Shown piece after piece: positions 10,387-20,621 of a stretch of 64,000 nt of DNA. The stretch is from Areca catechu (lineage: Eukaryota; Streptophyta; Magnoliopsida; Arecales; Arecaceae): contig CM038047.1 in the NCBI GenBank assembly GCA_021397845.1, positions 123,982,112-124,046,111 of the forward strand, read 5' to 3'. The translations under genes and the position numbers were made by a program. The notes under the pieces were generated by a model. The model ran no database searches and was not told the DNA's origin. It saw only the letters and a program-made list of their open reading frames with translations. Position 1 is the first letter of the stretch. Each line of letters starts with the position of its first letter.

Positions 10387-10604
10387 TTATTCATACAAGG
10401 ACGACGACAGCCCATGACCTACTAGCCACGCCACAAGACGCGCCATACAGAAACAAGCTGTTGGGACAACGACAAATCACTCCAAGAGCAAATGTGTGGA
10501 TTATTCAAACAAGAACGACTGCCCGTAACCTAGTAGTCAAGCCACAAGATGCGTCATACAGAAACGAGCTGTTGGGACGGACAAATCACTCCAAGAGCAA
10601 ATGC
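10387..10604. repeat. Tandem duplication with 114-bp period next to the PPO stop
   Basis: TTATTCATACAAG at 10387 recurs as TTATTCAAACAAG at 10501, and matching continues through CACAAGACGCGCCATACAGA versus CACAAGATGCGTCATACAGA to CCAAGAGCAAATG. The two copies differ at several positions, so the duplication is not recent. It lies about 60 bp beyond the PPO stop, most likely inside the 3' UTR. Confidence 0.8.
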
Positions 10605-10665
10605 CACGCGCAACGCAAGGGAACAAAACAGAAATCCAGCAATTAGTCGACAGATATTTCCCGTT

Positions 10666-12838
10666 TTAGAGAAGTCTGGGATTGTCGGTCTGCAGCAGCT
10701 TGATCCCAACGTCCCCAATCGTGAACTCGCCGACTCGAGGGACCAGCGTGACCACCAGCTTCTCGGCGTCCTCGGCTTCCAGGTCTTCCAGTATGGAGGT
10801 AATCCCCAGCTTGAGGGAGCCCTTCTTCTCCTTGCCCTTCATCCCTTTGTGCGGCAGCCTCACAAACGTCCCCGTGAAGTCCCCGTAGTCGGGCCCAGCC
10901 AGGTCGCCGTAGGGCGCCGCCAGGTACACGTCAAATCGTGCCGGCCCGTCGGAATTGACCAAGATGCCCTTGATCAGCAGCACCTCCACCTTCTCCTCCT
11001 TCTCTGTCTTATTGCGGCTCTTCTTTGGCCTGGGCACCATCACTCGCAGCGCCGTCTTGGACAGCTCCCTTGGCTCCGACCCAAACGGTCCCACCCGCAC
11101 CAGAGACAGCTCCGTCTTCGTCTTCTCCTTGGTCTCCGTGGTCTTGCCGCAGTTGAGCTTGTTCATCCATGGGATCGGCACTTCTTCGTACGTGTACCTA
11201 AGCTTGTTCGGCTTCAGGCAGTCGCTCACCTGGATTCCGACGTTTTTGTTTTATGCCAAAAAATATGTCATGTCAAATCAATTCTTCTTTTATTTAAAAC
11301 ACGTATCCACTAATCTGATAAGTAAATCAATCTGATAAGTAAACCAGTACAGGCAAAGGTAGGGCCCTGGGGGAGGTAAAACCCCCTTAACTTTTTTTTC
11401 TCTAAAAATTAAAAAAAAAAAAAAAAGAAGTAGCATCAAATATTAACCATCGGTAGTAAATAACCCTGTACTATATCTATACGCATATTTTGGTTAAAAA
11501 GAAAAAGATCTATACAACTAAAAAGAAAAAGATCAGCAAAATGGTTTCCACAATCTATACAACTGATTTCTATGAACATTCTTTTGATAAAATATATCAA
11601 ATTGAAACTACAAGGTGATGGTACGAGTGGTGAATTACCTTGACTCGGACAACCTGCTCGTTCTCATCGTAGAAGATGAAGGTGGAGTCGAGCCAGTCCG
11701 TGTCATTGAACTCGACCTTGTTGCCGCGGAACATGCGGTAGATGTGCCAGAGACGGTCGACGTTGGCGTGGAGGCTGAAGAAAATGCAGTCTTTGCCGGC
11801 GGTGGAGAAGTCGCCCATGTCAATGTGTGGAGATTCTGGCGTGCCTACCCACATATGGATGGCGTTGTGGATGCTCTCCAGCTGCCCGAACCCATTGGTA
11901 GTGTCCGCCTCCTGCCCGGCCCGCAGCGGGTCCCCCATGAATAGCTCCGCCAGCGGCAGGGTCTGCTTGAACGTCTTCTTCATGTAGCACAGGTTGGACA
12001 GCACCAGCGCGTCCCCCGTCAAGCCGCTGCCCTCCGTGTTGCCGTAGCTGTACTTGTAGTCAAGGATGGCAGGCGAGTAGTGCGAGGTGTCCCGATTGGC
12101 GTTGTAGAGAGGTGACGAGGTGTCGGCGGTGAAGATTTCCGGCATCGTCATGCCATCATCGGAGTCGAAGTTCCAGAAGGGGAGGGTGAAGGTGTCATCG
12201 TCGATGAGCTTGCCAAGGATGCGCTCGTAGAAGTGGAGGTAGTAGCGGTGCCAGGGGAGGAATAACCAGCTGTAGTGGACCTGGACGGGGACCCCAGGGA
12301 AGCCCACCTGGTCGTAGGCTTCGTTGCAGTATGCGCAGTGAATTAGAGCCTGCTGGTAGAAGTTCCAAGGGTGGTTGGCCGGCAGTTCCTTCATTTTCTT
12401 CACAGCCTCCTCGTACTTCTCCATGTACCCGTGGTCTTTAATCACCACGTGGGCGGCACGCCGCACCCGGAGCGGCGTCTCCGGGAAGGTGTAGTCGACG
12501 ATGTCGGCGCTGGTATAGGGGGGGCAGCATTTGAGGTTGTCGCCCAGCCCAGAGGAGTTGGCGTCGTGGCACTTGGCAAGGTCCGGGGGCATGACCGGCG
12601 AAGCCAGAGCCATCTTGCCTGCTGCTGCTGCGCCGCCGGTCAGGCCGCCTAGCGCAATCAGCACGTCACGCCGGTCCATCAGCAGCGATGACGGTCGCGG
12701 CTGACGTGCGTCACCGTTGCTGTGGCAGGAAACACGGGGCCGGATGATGTGGCGGCACGGGGCAGCGCCGGAGCGGCGGTCGTGGAGGGGACATGCGGAG
12801 GGGGCGAAGGTGCTCAAGAAGCCGACGCGGGTGGACAT
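10666..12838 (-). CDS. PPO: Polyphenol oxidase (catechol oxidase), plastid type
   Basis: Two exons (12838-11639 and 11229-10666) encode 400 + 187 = 587 residues, the usual plant PPO length. Plant PPOs oxidise o-diphenols to quinones with O2 in the thylakoid lumen. Residues 1 to about 53 resemble a plastid transit peptide. MDRRDVLIALGG (54-65, twin arginine 56-57) followed by ALA at 77-79 resembles a Tat-pathway lumen signal. Copper A ligands appear to be H167, H188 and H197, with C171 placed for the thioether bridge. Copper B ligands appear to be H324, H328 and H357, and F344 sits at the gatekeeper position. DWL (381-383), the Y-x-Y at 412-414 and a C-terminal RFDVYLA (KFDV-type domain) follow. 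Splice junctions are AAG/GTAATT and CCAG/GTGAGC. The residue before H357 is L where many PPOs have H. The reading frame is intact, so the gene is probably functional. Confidence 0.95.
11230..11638 (-). other. PPO intron (409 bp)
   Basis: The intron runs on the minus strand from GTAATT (11638) to CCAG (11230). It joins codon 400 (K) to codon 401 (V) in phase 0, restoring the conserved VRVKVSDCL-type sequence. It is AT-rich, with an A/T homopolymer region near 11390-11430, in contrast to the GC-rich exons. Confidence 0.9.
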
Positions 12839-13007
12839 GTCTGGTTGTCTGTTTAAGTAAAAATAGGAGGGGTAGGAGGATGGATGGACGGTGTTGTGGG
12901 CACCGACACTAGCTTGGCTAATTGGTTTCCCCCTCCCTATAGCGACAATTGTGGGCGGAGGGGAGAGAGAGCCGATGTTGCAGCCTGAGACAGATGGCGC
13001 AGCATCG

Positions 13008-13018
13008 CCATATATAGA
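13008..13018 (-). promoter_or_regulatory. TATA box of PPO
   Basis: The minus strand reads TCTATATATGG, about 170 bp upstream of the PPO start codon. That spacing leaves room for a 5' UTR of roughly 140 nt. Confidence 0.65.
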
Positions 13019-13063
13019 CTTCAGCAGCTCACGAGTCTAGCCTGTTAATTGACGACGTGTGGA

Positions 13064-13069
13064 CACGTG
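13064..13069. promoter_or_regulatory. G-box (CACGTG) in PPO promoter
   Basis: A palindromic CACGTG core lies about 50 bp upstream of the TATA box. G-boxes bind bHLH and bZIP factors, including MYC2 of jasmonate signalling, which fits the known wound and jasmonate response of many PPO genes. Function here is inferred only from position. Confidence 0.45.
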
Positions 13070-13266
13070 ATCGGTAGTGAAGAGACCTGCATATTCAGAT
13101 TTCAGACGGCAAATAAGTTCTCGAATTATCCTGATTTCAGCGCACCGACACTGGCTTAATTATGTATAAAGTTTGCATCTAACTTTGCTTAGGGATGGAA
13201 AGTAAATATGAATTATATAAGGCTAAAAATCGAAAACAGGTATTAAGTTTTCCGAACCATGCAATG

Positions 13267-14444
13267 CATTGATGCTGAATTTTTGTTGATCGGATGGAGT
13301 AATTCTTTTGCTGGATCGTCGTGAACCGGAATCTGCAAAAGAAATCTCTGATCGAAGATTTTCTAGCGGGGACACTTCGATGTCTAAGTCAGAAAAAGTT
13401 CAGGCAACAGCAGAATGAAGAGTTTTGAAAGTAGAGAAGGAAAGAGAAATTCAAAAAATACCATTAAAAAGAGAGAGCCAAAAGAATCCCCTGAGTGAGA
13501 GCCAAAAAGAATCCCCTGAGTGTTCCCTCTTATCAGTATTATAGGCTTCAACGTAACAACTTATGGTTATATGGGTTGGCGAACGTAACCACTTCATAAC
13601 TGTAAGTAGTGACTATCGGAAAAGCGTTACACTCGGAGGTTATTCAATCTGAAGTTTTGGGATCATGTAGATGGTTGCAACAACCCAAACAAATTTTAAA
13701 CTGTTTGCCAAGATACCCACATGCCCAAGAATCCTCCTTATTTAAGCATAGATCTGAAGTGAGCTTTATATTTTCTTTAATAGCGCTCCTGAAAAAAATG
13801 TTAGCTTCATACTTCGGATACTTCTGATATAACAAAAGTAAACATACAGCTTTCAGATTATATTGAAGAAATGAAGCCGAAGATATTCGCTTGGGAGGTC
13901 AAGCCTACGGATCAAGATAATTGTATGAAGCCGAAGACATTGAGTAAATAAACCTGGCTTAAAATCATAGAAAAAATGTTAGGCTAAGTCTTCGGACTGA
14001 GATAATAATACGAAGCTGAAGACCCGGAGTTAACAACATCTTTCGAAACATAGCCATAGACATTAAGCATGGTCTTCGGATCGAGATAATAATACGAAGC
14101 CGAAGATCCAGAGTTACCAATATCTTTCGAATAAAGTCATAGACATTAAGCATGGTCTTCGGATCGAGATAATAATACGAAACCGAAGACCCAGAGTTAA
14201 CAATATCTTTCGGAACAAAGCCATAGACAATAAGCATGGTCTTTGGACCAAGATAATGATACAAAGCCGAAGACCCAGTGAAGACAAAAACCATAGGCCA
14301 AGCCTTCAGACCAAAGTGATAATACGAAGCCGAAGACCCTTTCCTTTGCCAACTGATTTGACGAATAAACCAAAAAAAGAAATTAAAATTGATCCAGAAA
14401 ACGGTTCAATAATTAATCGAAATAAAAACTGGGATATCATAATA
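13267..14444 (-). repeat. 3' LTR of Tat-B
   Basis: This copy matches 28992-30150 over its full length, from (CA/TG)TTGATGCTGAA to GATATCATAA(T/C)A. The outer dinucleotide TG is mutated to CA. A polypurine tract adjoins the inner end. Divergence from the 5' LTR is clearly visible and includes small indels, so this is an old insertion. Transcription from it would run on the minus strand toward PPO. Confidence 0.8.
13930..14335. repeat. 83-bp tandem repeats inside the Tat-B LTR
   Basis: CATTAAGCATGGTCTTCGGA recurs at 14061, 14144 and (as CAATAAGCATGG) 14227, an 83-bp period, with more degenerate units on both sides. Each unit holds a GAAGCCGAAGA motif. The same array is present in the LTR copies at 15460-15879 and 29620-30050. 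Confidence 0.85.
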
Positions 14445-14462
14445 GCTGTCCCCCACTCCCAA
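14445..14462 (-). other. Polypurine tract of Tat-B
   Basis: The minus strand reads CTTGGGAGTGGGGGACAG immediately before the 3' LTR, the position expected for plus-strand priming. A purine tract of this form is typical of Tat/Athila-type gypsy elements. Confidence 0.7.
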
Positions 14463-14888
14463 GTTCGAAATGATTAAGTTTCAAAGAATGGGAGTAATTC
14501 AAGTTTATCTTATAGTGATAACCGTCAGGTAATGATGGTAGTAAACCCTGACACGCTCTGCCATAACTGCATGGTGGTGCGATAAAACATGGTGAGGACA
14601 CGTGTCATCCACCACGGGCCGCCTCAAAAAGAAATGCCTCGATTCTGAAAGTGTCTTGAAAAATTCTCGAGAAAGATTTTTATTTAACCGAGATCGGACA
14701 TGTGGCAGTTATCTGGAGCATGATAGCATCGTTGGCGTTATCATGGCCAGTAATGAGATTTAACATGGATCGCAATAGCTTGTCTCATTAATAAATTTTC
14801 TAGAGAGCCGTACCCATGATCGAAATCCGCCGATACGGTGCACAATCAGCCAGATCTCCGAATCGCATCGAAACCCATTACCTTCACC
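14463..14888. other. Non-coding region between Tat-B polypurine tract and antisense gene promoter
   Basis: No coding signal is visible. The stretch contains a GGACACGTGTCATC sequence near 14598 with an ACGTG core, which could serve as an upstream element for the antisense gene that follows. This is inference from position. Confidence 0.4.
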
Positions 14889-14895
14889 TATAAGA
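14889..14895 (+). promoter_or_regulatory. TATA-like box for the antisense gene in Tat-B
   Basis: CACCTATAAGAAGG lies 140 bp before the ATG at 15031, followed by a pyrimidine-rich leader (CTTTCTGCTCCCGCGCTCC). It is oriented opposite to the element's own transcription, as expected for a separately transcribed gene. Confidence 0.45.
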
Positions 14896-15030
14896 AGGGG
14901 AAAGAACCTTTCTGAGATAATTTTTCCTTTCTGCTCCCGCGCTCCTTCTCGCTTTGCACCATCATCCGCCATTGCCATTTTCTCAAAGGTTAGAGAACCC
15001 TCCCTTCTTCCTTATTTCTTTTTCTTTACA

Positions 15031-15450
15031 ATGTCAGAATCCAGTAGGATTTTTCCTCTAGCCAGGTTCACTAGGGGTGACCTTGGTATGGAACAACGGG
15101 AAGAGAACTTGAGAGGAGTCCATCGAGAGTTGGATCCGGTAGGGGTTCATCTGGGGGTGAAACCAGAAGAGGGAAAGGTTCGGGTAGAAAGAGGAGTCCG
15201 GATAGGTCACCTAACTCCATTCCAATCTCTTTCACACTTGCCAAGGTGGAAGAGGTTAGGCAGTATTTCCAATTCCTCAAACCTTCAAACAGATCCTTCC
15301 GAGGCCCGAAGAGAGGGTAGATAAGCCTCCAATGCATTTAATTGCCATATACGAAACCACCTTAAGGCTGGTCTTTGGCTTCCTCTTCATCCCTTCTTCA
15401 CTAAGATTTTAATCTTTATCAAGTGGTCTCGCCCAATTAACTCCATCGTT
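15031..15450 (+). pseudogene. Antisense extra gene of Tat-B, N-terminal part
   Basis: The ATG at 15031 opens a serine/arginine-containing N-terminus (MSESSRIFPLARFTR). After at least two frame changes, conserved-looking segments appear: LAKVEEVRQYFQFLKPSNRS, then HLIAIYETTLRLVFGF near 15335-15390. The latter matches the 'IYE..LR.GF.FPLHPF' signature I associate with the 'putative gypsy type transposon' family that accompanies Tat elements. The gene is cut at about 15450 by an LTR fragment. The better-preserved C-terminal half of a related gene is at 5965-7556. Function is unknown. Confidence 0.5.
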
Positions 15451-15459
15451 GAAGACCTC

Positions 15460-15879
15460 GTATTTCGGAGTTAACATCTTTCAAAATTGAGCCATAGACA
15501 TTAAGCATGGTCTTCAGATCGAGATAATAATACGAAGCCGAAGACCCTGAGTTGCCATATCTTTCAGAATAAAGCCATAGACATTAAGCATGGTCTTCGG
15601 ATTGAGATAATAATACGAACCAAAGATCCAGAGTTAACAATATCTTTCGGAACAAAGCCATAGATATTAAGCATGGTCTTTGGACTGAGATAATGATACA
15701 AAGCCGAAGACCCAGTGAAAACAAAAACCATAGGCCAAGCCTTCGGACCAAAGTGATAATACGAAGCCGAAGACCCTTTCCTTTGCCAACTGATTTGATG
15801 AATAAACCAAAAAAAGAAATTAAATTGATCTAGAAAACGGTTCAATAATTAATTGAAATAAAATCGGGATATCATAACA
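15460..15879 (-). repeat. Extra partial Tat LTR inside Tat-B
   Basis: This stretch repeats the outer third of the Tat-B LTR, including four 83-bp units and the intact terminus GATATCATAACA at 15879. It lies between the antisense gene and the RNase H end, where integrase should be. The intact terminus touching RNase H suggests a second element of the same family inserted in pol, followed by a deletion. LTR-mediated recombination is an alternative. Confidence 0.75.
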
Positions 15880-16706
15880 GTTCATATTCAACCTGACATA
15901 TTTTAGCTGGGGATTCTGATATGCTGGGGTCTTCAAGATATTCCACATATGTCCTCCCAAGAGAATCTGGTGCAGTGGTTGCAAGTCTTGAAAGAGCATC
16001 AGCCCGAGAATTCTCTGTTCTTTGCACATGAACAATCTCAAAATATTCCAACCCAAATGCCAGGCTTTGGACCTTTTCTAGGTACTGGATCATATTCGGA
16101 TTTCGAGCTTCAAAATCACCTTTCATTTGATTCACCACCAGCTGTGAATCAGAAAAAACTTTGACCCTTTTGATCTCCATCTTCTGGGAGATTCTAAGTC
16201 CAGCAATGAGTGCTTCATACTCTGCCTGATTATTTGATGCTTGAAAAGAAAACCGAAGAGTGTATTCAATAGCCTGCCCATTGGTCCAGCAAGAATTAAA
16301 CCTGCACCACAACCGTTGGTATTCGAAGCACCATCAACATGCAACATCCAAATAAACTCTGGATTATCTTCGGTTCTTTCCTCTTCAGCTCTTGGTTGGT
16401 CCTTTCTATATCCCCATGTGCACTCAGCTATAAAATTAGCCAAAATTTATGCCTTTATTGATGATCTGGGATGATATTCAATATCAAATTTTCCTAATTT
16501 AACAGTCCACTTAGCTATTCTCCTGAAGTATTAGGACAACGAAGTATGGCATTTAAGGGTTGATCCATTAGAACCACAATAGAATGTGCTTGGAAATAAG
16601 GCCGAAGACGCTTCGTCGCAACCACTAGAGAAAAGATAATCTTTTGTACTTTGGAATATCGGACTTCAGCTTCATGCAACACTTTGCTAGTGTAATAAAT
16701 CAAAGG
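15880..16706 (-). pseudogene. Tat-B RNase H region, truncated
   Basis: The minus-strand piece 16703-16515 reads LIYYTSKVLHEAEVRYSKVQ, the first RNase H/RT connection. A second RNase H follows (16443 to about 15880) with MLHVDGASNTNGCGAGLIL, SNNQAEYEALIAGL and VFSDSQLVVNQMKGDFEARN, ending RTENSRADALSRLA. Dual RNase H is characteristic of Tat elements. The piece holds several frameshifts. It stops at the LTR fragment at 15879, and the RT domain that should precede it is absent. Confidence 0.75.
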
Positions 16707-17440
16707 ATTCTAGGCATGTATGAAGCTGTCCAAGCAAAAATATCAGTATTATCTCGAAGGAATTAGTTTTACCTTTGACTCCTCAAATTATTTGCAAAAC
16801 TTAGTTGGGTCATCTTCGGATAATGGTATGAAGAGCAATTTTTCTACCGGCTCTCTAGAGTCTTCGAATTCATCTCTTGGATCCAGTTGGTCAAGTGCCA
16901 AAGGCTTGGATGCTTGTTTACATTGAATCATTAGACACTGATGAGCAATCCTTTGATCTCCTCTTACTTCTCCTATGCCTGTCCTAGTAGGAAACCAAAC
17001 CAACAAATGGTATGTTGAGACTATGGCTCCGAATTTATTCAATGCCAGATGTCCCAAGATTACATTATAAGCTGAAGAAGTTTTAGCCACAATAAAATTG
17101 ATTGGAAGGGTCCTTTGAAATGGTTCGGACCCAAAAGTTACGGGTAAGACCATTTCACCCTCAACTCCACTTGATTTCCACCAAACCGGTTATTGGAACA
17201 GGGGATCTTTGAAATTCATGTCCAGATAATCCCATCCAAAGAAAAGCATCATACAGCAACACATCAACTGAGCTTCCATTATCAATCAATATTCTTTTTA
17301 CATCAAATTTGGCAATTACTGCTAAGACCACTATAGGGTCATCATGTGGAAGTTGTACATCCTGAATATCCTCATTAGTAAAAGTGATAGAATTTTTCCT
17401 TTAAACCTCTTCAGGACATTTTCTTCAACTTCTATGTCTA
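16707..17440 (-). pseudogene. Tat-B protease and start of RT
   Basis: The minus strand encodes a protease-like segment (KTSSAYNVILGHLALNKFGA then TYHLLVWFPTRTGIGEVRGD, 17153-16788) followed by DDPTKFCK and a broken NTDIFAWTAS near 16720-16760, the usual lead-in to RT. The next in-order sequence at about 16705 is already RNase H, so roughly 600 bp of RT has been deleted. No active protease or RT can be made. Confidence 0.65.
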
Positions 17441-18853
17441 TGCCGATGACCGATGAAGCATCCCAACATCTCCACTGGTTGGCTTCTGGTGAGGCAAATC
17501 AGCTTCTTCGGATATTCTTGGAAGGGCAGTTGCTTCGGCTTGATACTCTGGGCGGTTAACATACTTTTCCAAATATCTTCTCTTTATCAAATCCTCATAG
17601 CATCCCGAAGCTGGAAGCATTCTTCAGTGTTATGGCCATGATCTCGATGATATCGGCAGTATTTGCTTTTGTCCCTTGCTTTTGCCAGTGTATTAAGGGG
17701 ACGTGGCCTGTGAAAATATTTTTCTTTTTCAATTTCCAGCATAATCTTTTACTTAGACAAGTTGAGGGATGTGTAGGCATTGAATCGGTTGTTCTATTGT
17801 CTGGACTTGGGGCTGCGCCTAGAAACCGAAGCGTTGTTAGAAGATGGTGCATTCGGTTCTCTAATACTTTTCTTCTTAGGAGGGAATCTCCCTTCTAGCA
17901 GTCTTTGGTTTGCCGCTTGCTCCTCAGCGGCATCATACTTTTGAGCTCTTGCCAACAGCTCGGCATAGATTGTTGGGAATCATTTATCTAGGAAAAAAGT
18001 GAACCTGGACTATTTTAAGCCTTTCTTCAAGGCCAACATAGCCACATGTTCATTCAAGTTTAGAATTTTCAGAGTGGCTGAATTGAAATGGTGGACAAAT
18101 CCTTTTAAACTTTTTCCTTCTTATTGCTGGAGAAGAAATAAACTGTCAGTGTTGCGCGGCATCTTCTGGCATGTCCTGAAGTACGAGATAAATTACCGCT
18201 CTAACTCAACAAATGAATGAATAGAGTTCGAAGGCAGGCTCAAAACCATATTCGAGCGGATTTCTTCAAAGTAGCAGGAAAAGCAATGCAGTAGAGAGCG
18301 TCAGTTGCTCCCTGCACCATCATATGTGCTTTATAACTCCCCAGATGGTCAAGGAGGTCTGAAGTCCCATCGTAGGCCTCCAATTGTGGGATCTTGAAAT
18401 GCCTAGGAATAATTTTATCCATAATTTTATCAGAAAAAGGGGGCTGAGAGTTGAAGGTCACAACCTCATCATTTCTTCTCAGTTCTAAGATTCTTGCTAT
18501 CTGCGCTTGCATAGCCCTAAATTTCTCCTGCACCTCATGATTGATCTCCTTCTGCCTTGAATTTTCTGGCACACAGCTTCTAGAAAAAATAGAGGGAGAT
18601 CCCTGGACCTTCTTCTTTTCAGCATGATCCTCTGCTTGTCGATCAGGCATAGAGGTGTAGCGACCACGAGATGACCGGATCTGTAAGAAGGTGGGGGTGA
18701 TATCTCGGTGTTGACCCCTCTCCCTCTCAGGTGGACAGTCAGATCGTGGAACAGAGGGAGGGCATTGTTTTTGAGCTGCAGCTTCATGTAATTGCTGCAC
18801 CAGCGCCATCAAGGTCTCGACCTTGTTCACCAGACTTTCGAACTGCTACTTCT
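17440..18853 (-). pseudogene. Tat-B gag, main part
   Basis: The frame 18830-18240 contains FSDKIMDKIIPRHFKIPQLE followed by a YDGTSDLLDHLGSYKAHM segment, the conserved capsid core of Tat gag. Shifted frames continue to a CRYHRDHGHNTEEC-type zinc motif near 17640 and LIKRRYLEKYVNRPEYQAEA at about 17560-17600. The N-terminal part lies beyond copia E at 28800-28922. A stop (TAG) sits next to the insertion point, and frameshifts occur near 17600 and 18200. Confidence 0.7.
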
Positions 18854-20561
18854 TGAAAGGATTATGCCCTATAAGCCAATATCTGTATCTCCCAGACCAT
18901 TGTAAATTGACAAATTAATAAAGGCAATAATTTTTTTATCATTCGCTGTGTCATTATATGATGAACCCCATAGATTAGGGCTATGGTTGTAGGGCTATGA
19001 TGAGATCATACCAGTGAGATCTAAGGCCTTAAAACCCTAATCTAGAATATTCCTAGTCATAGGAACCCTGAGTTGGGGATCAGGGTTTCCGGTAAGACTG
19101 GCACATCCTATGTATGCTGAAAAGGGTGACTGCTCTCACAGTCATTTGTGTAGGACACTAATACAAGGATGTGGGTGCTCATTAGTGAATGAGTCCACTG
19201 AATAGATCCAGTTTGAGAACATCTAATGGAGCCTTAGCTGCATGTCAATAGATGTTTCACATAGTGGGAGTTGTACAAGTAGTCCTATGACCTGAGACTG
19301 CCATAATACCTTATGTACATGAACCCATGCTTTGGTTCAATCTCAATCATGACACTGGGTCATGCACGAGGTTGATGCTGGGTATGGTGAATTGTATATG
19401 AAGGTAATGAGTAGGTCAACAAGGAATTGATCACTCATAGTAGGAGGAGATTGCATCCAGCCAAATTAGGTCAGATGATGATTCAGGAAATCTTTGATCA
19501 AAGTACAGATATTAGAAATGATTTCTAATATCGAATTAATTGAATCATTAGTGTATGACTGAGCTGGGAATGAGTATAAACTGGATTTGACATGATTCCA
19601 TATCCATAGTTATATTCGGGATGCAAGATGATTGAAGGATCGAATTGTACGGGAACTTTCCACTGAAGGGTAGTTTTGGAATTACACCAGAATTTCCATA
19701 TCTTCCGGGTAGACATGACACGTTGCTAGACGTCAATCTTGTCTTGTGGGTTGATCAAATTAAATGGTTTAATTGGATCACTAATTAGGAGGAGTCCTAA
19801 TTGACTGACTCGAGTTAGCTCGATTTGACCTAAATCGATTAGAATGAGTTCTGATCAGATTAGGTCAACTTGCACTCGGACCCACTGCTGGCTAAGTATG
19901 GAACCCAATGGGTCACACACTTAGGACAGATAATCAAGGATTTAATTTGGAATTAAATCTCGTTTGCAGATGAACACACTAGCATGTGTTGCAAACCATG
20001 ACTTCTACTTGAATCGGATTCGAGTTAGGGTTCCGATTTGGTCTTTTTTAGATCCAAATTCATTCCGGTTTGAATCTAATTGAAGATTTAAAACGTTGGG
20101 CTAACAATAGGCTAGCAATTGGGCTAACCTAAGAGGCTAAACCCCTTTCCCACATCGCCTAAAACCCTCCCCCTCTCTTCCCACGCGCGCGCGCGCAAGG
20201 AGAAGAGTCCACACGCGCGTGGACTCTCTCCAAATCGCGTTTTTGCATGAAAAGAAAGAGGGAACGGCGTCTTTTGGCTGATGAGGCGTGGATCAGAGTC
20301 CACCTAGGCGTGGACTCTTCAAAATGGGAATTACGGTGAAAAGAAAGAAAAAAACTCCGAAGGGGCGCGACTCTTTTCTCTGCGCGCGCCCTTCTGAGTT
20401 TTTCTCGATCCCTCTTCGCGTCTGTCCATCCCAAAGGCCGTGAGATTAATCCCAAAGGCCGTGAGATTAATCCCAAGGGCCGTGAGATTAAGAGAGAAGA
20501 CGTGAGAAGGGAGAGGGGGTGAGAGGATTTTTGCAGAAGGAGAAGGCGCCTCTCTGTCGCC

Positions 20562-20569
20562 TATTTAAG
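20562..20569 (+). promoter_or_regulatory. TATA-like box in LTR of copia E
   Basis: CTATTTAAGAAG lies about 730 bp from the LTR end, just before a strong inverted repeat. The same box occurs in the 3' LTR near 28060-28067. It is the best promoter candidate in this LTR. Confidence 0.5.
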
Positions 20570-20572
20570 AAG

Positions 20573-20621
20573 AAGGCTTCACCGTAAAAAATCCATTCCA
20601 GATTTTCTACGGCGAAGCCTT
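20573..20621 (+). repeat. Hairpin at predicted transcript start of copia E
   Basis: AAGGCTTCACCGTAAAAAATC pairs with GATTTTCTACGGCGAAGCCTT around a short CATTCCA loop, giving a stem of about 20 bp with few mismatches. An identical copy is in the 3' LTR at 28071-28119. Confidence 0.75.

Noticed and set aside
10549..11335. Long plus-strand ORFs across PPO exon 2
   Set aside because: They are opposite-strand shadows of the GC-rich PPO coding sequence, with no motif of their own.
11597..11638. Extension of PPO exon 1 by 13 residues to an in-frame stop
   Set aside because: The extension is intron sequence. Splicing at AAG/GTAATT restores the conserved reading into exon 2.
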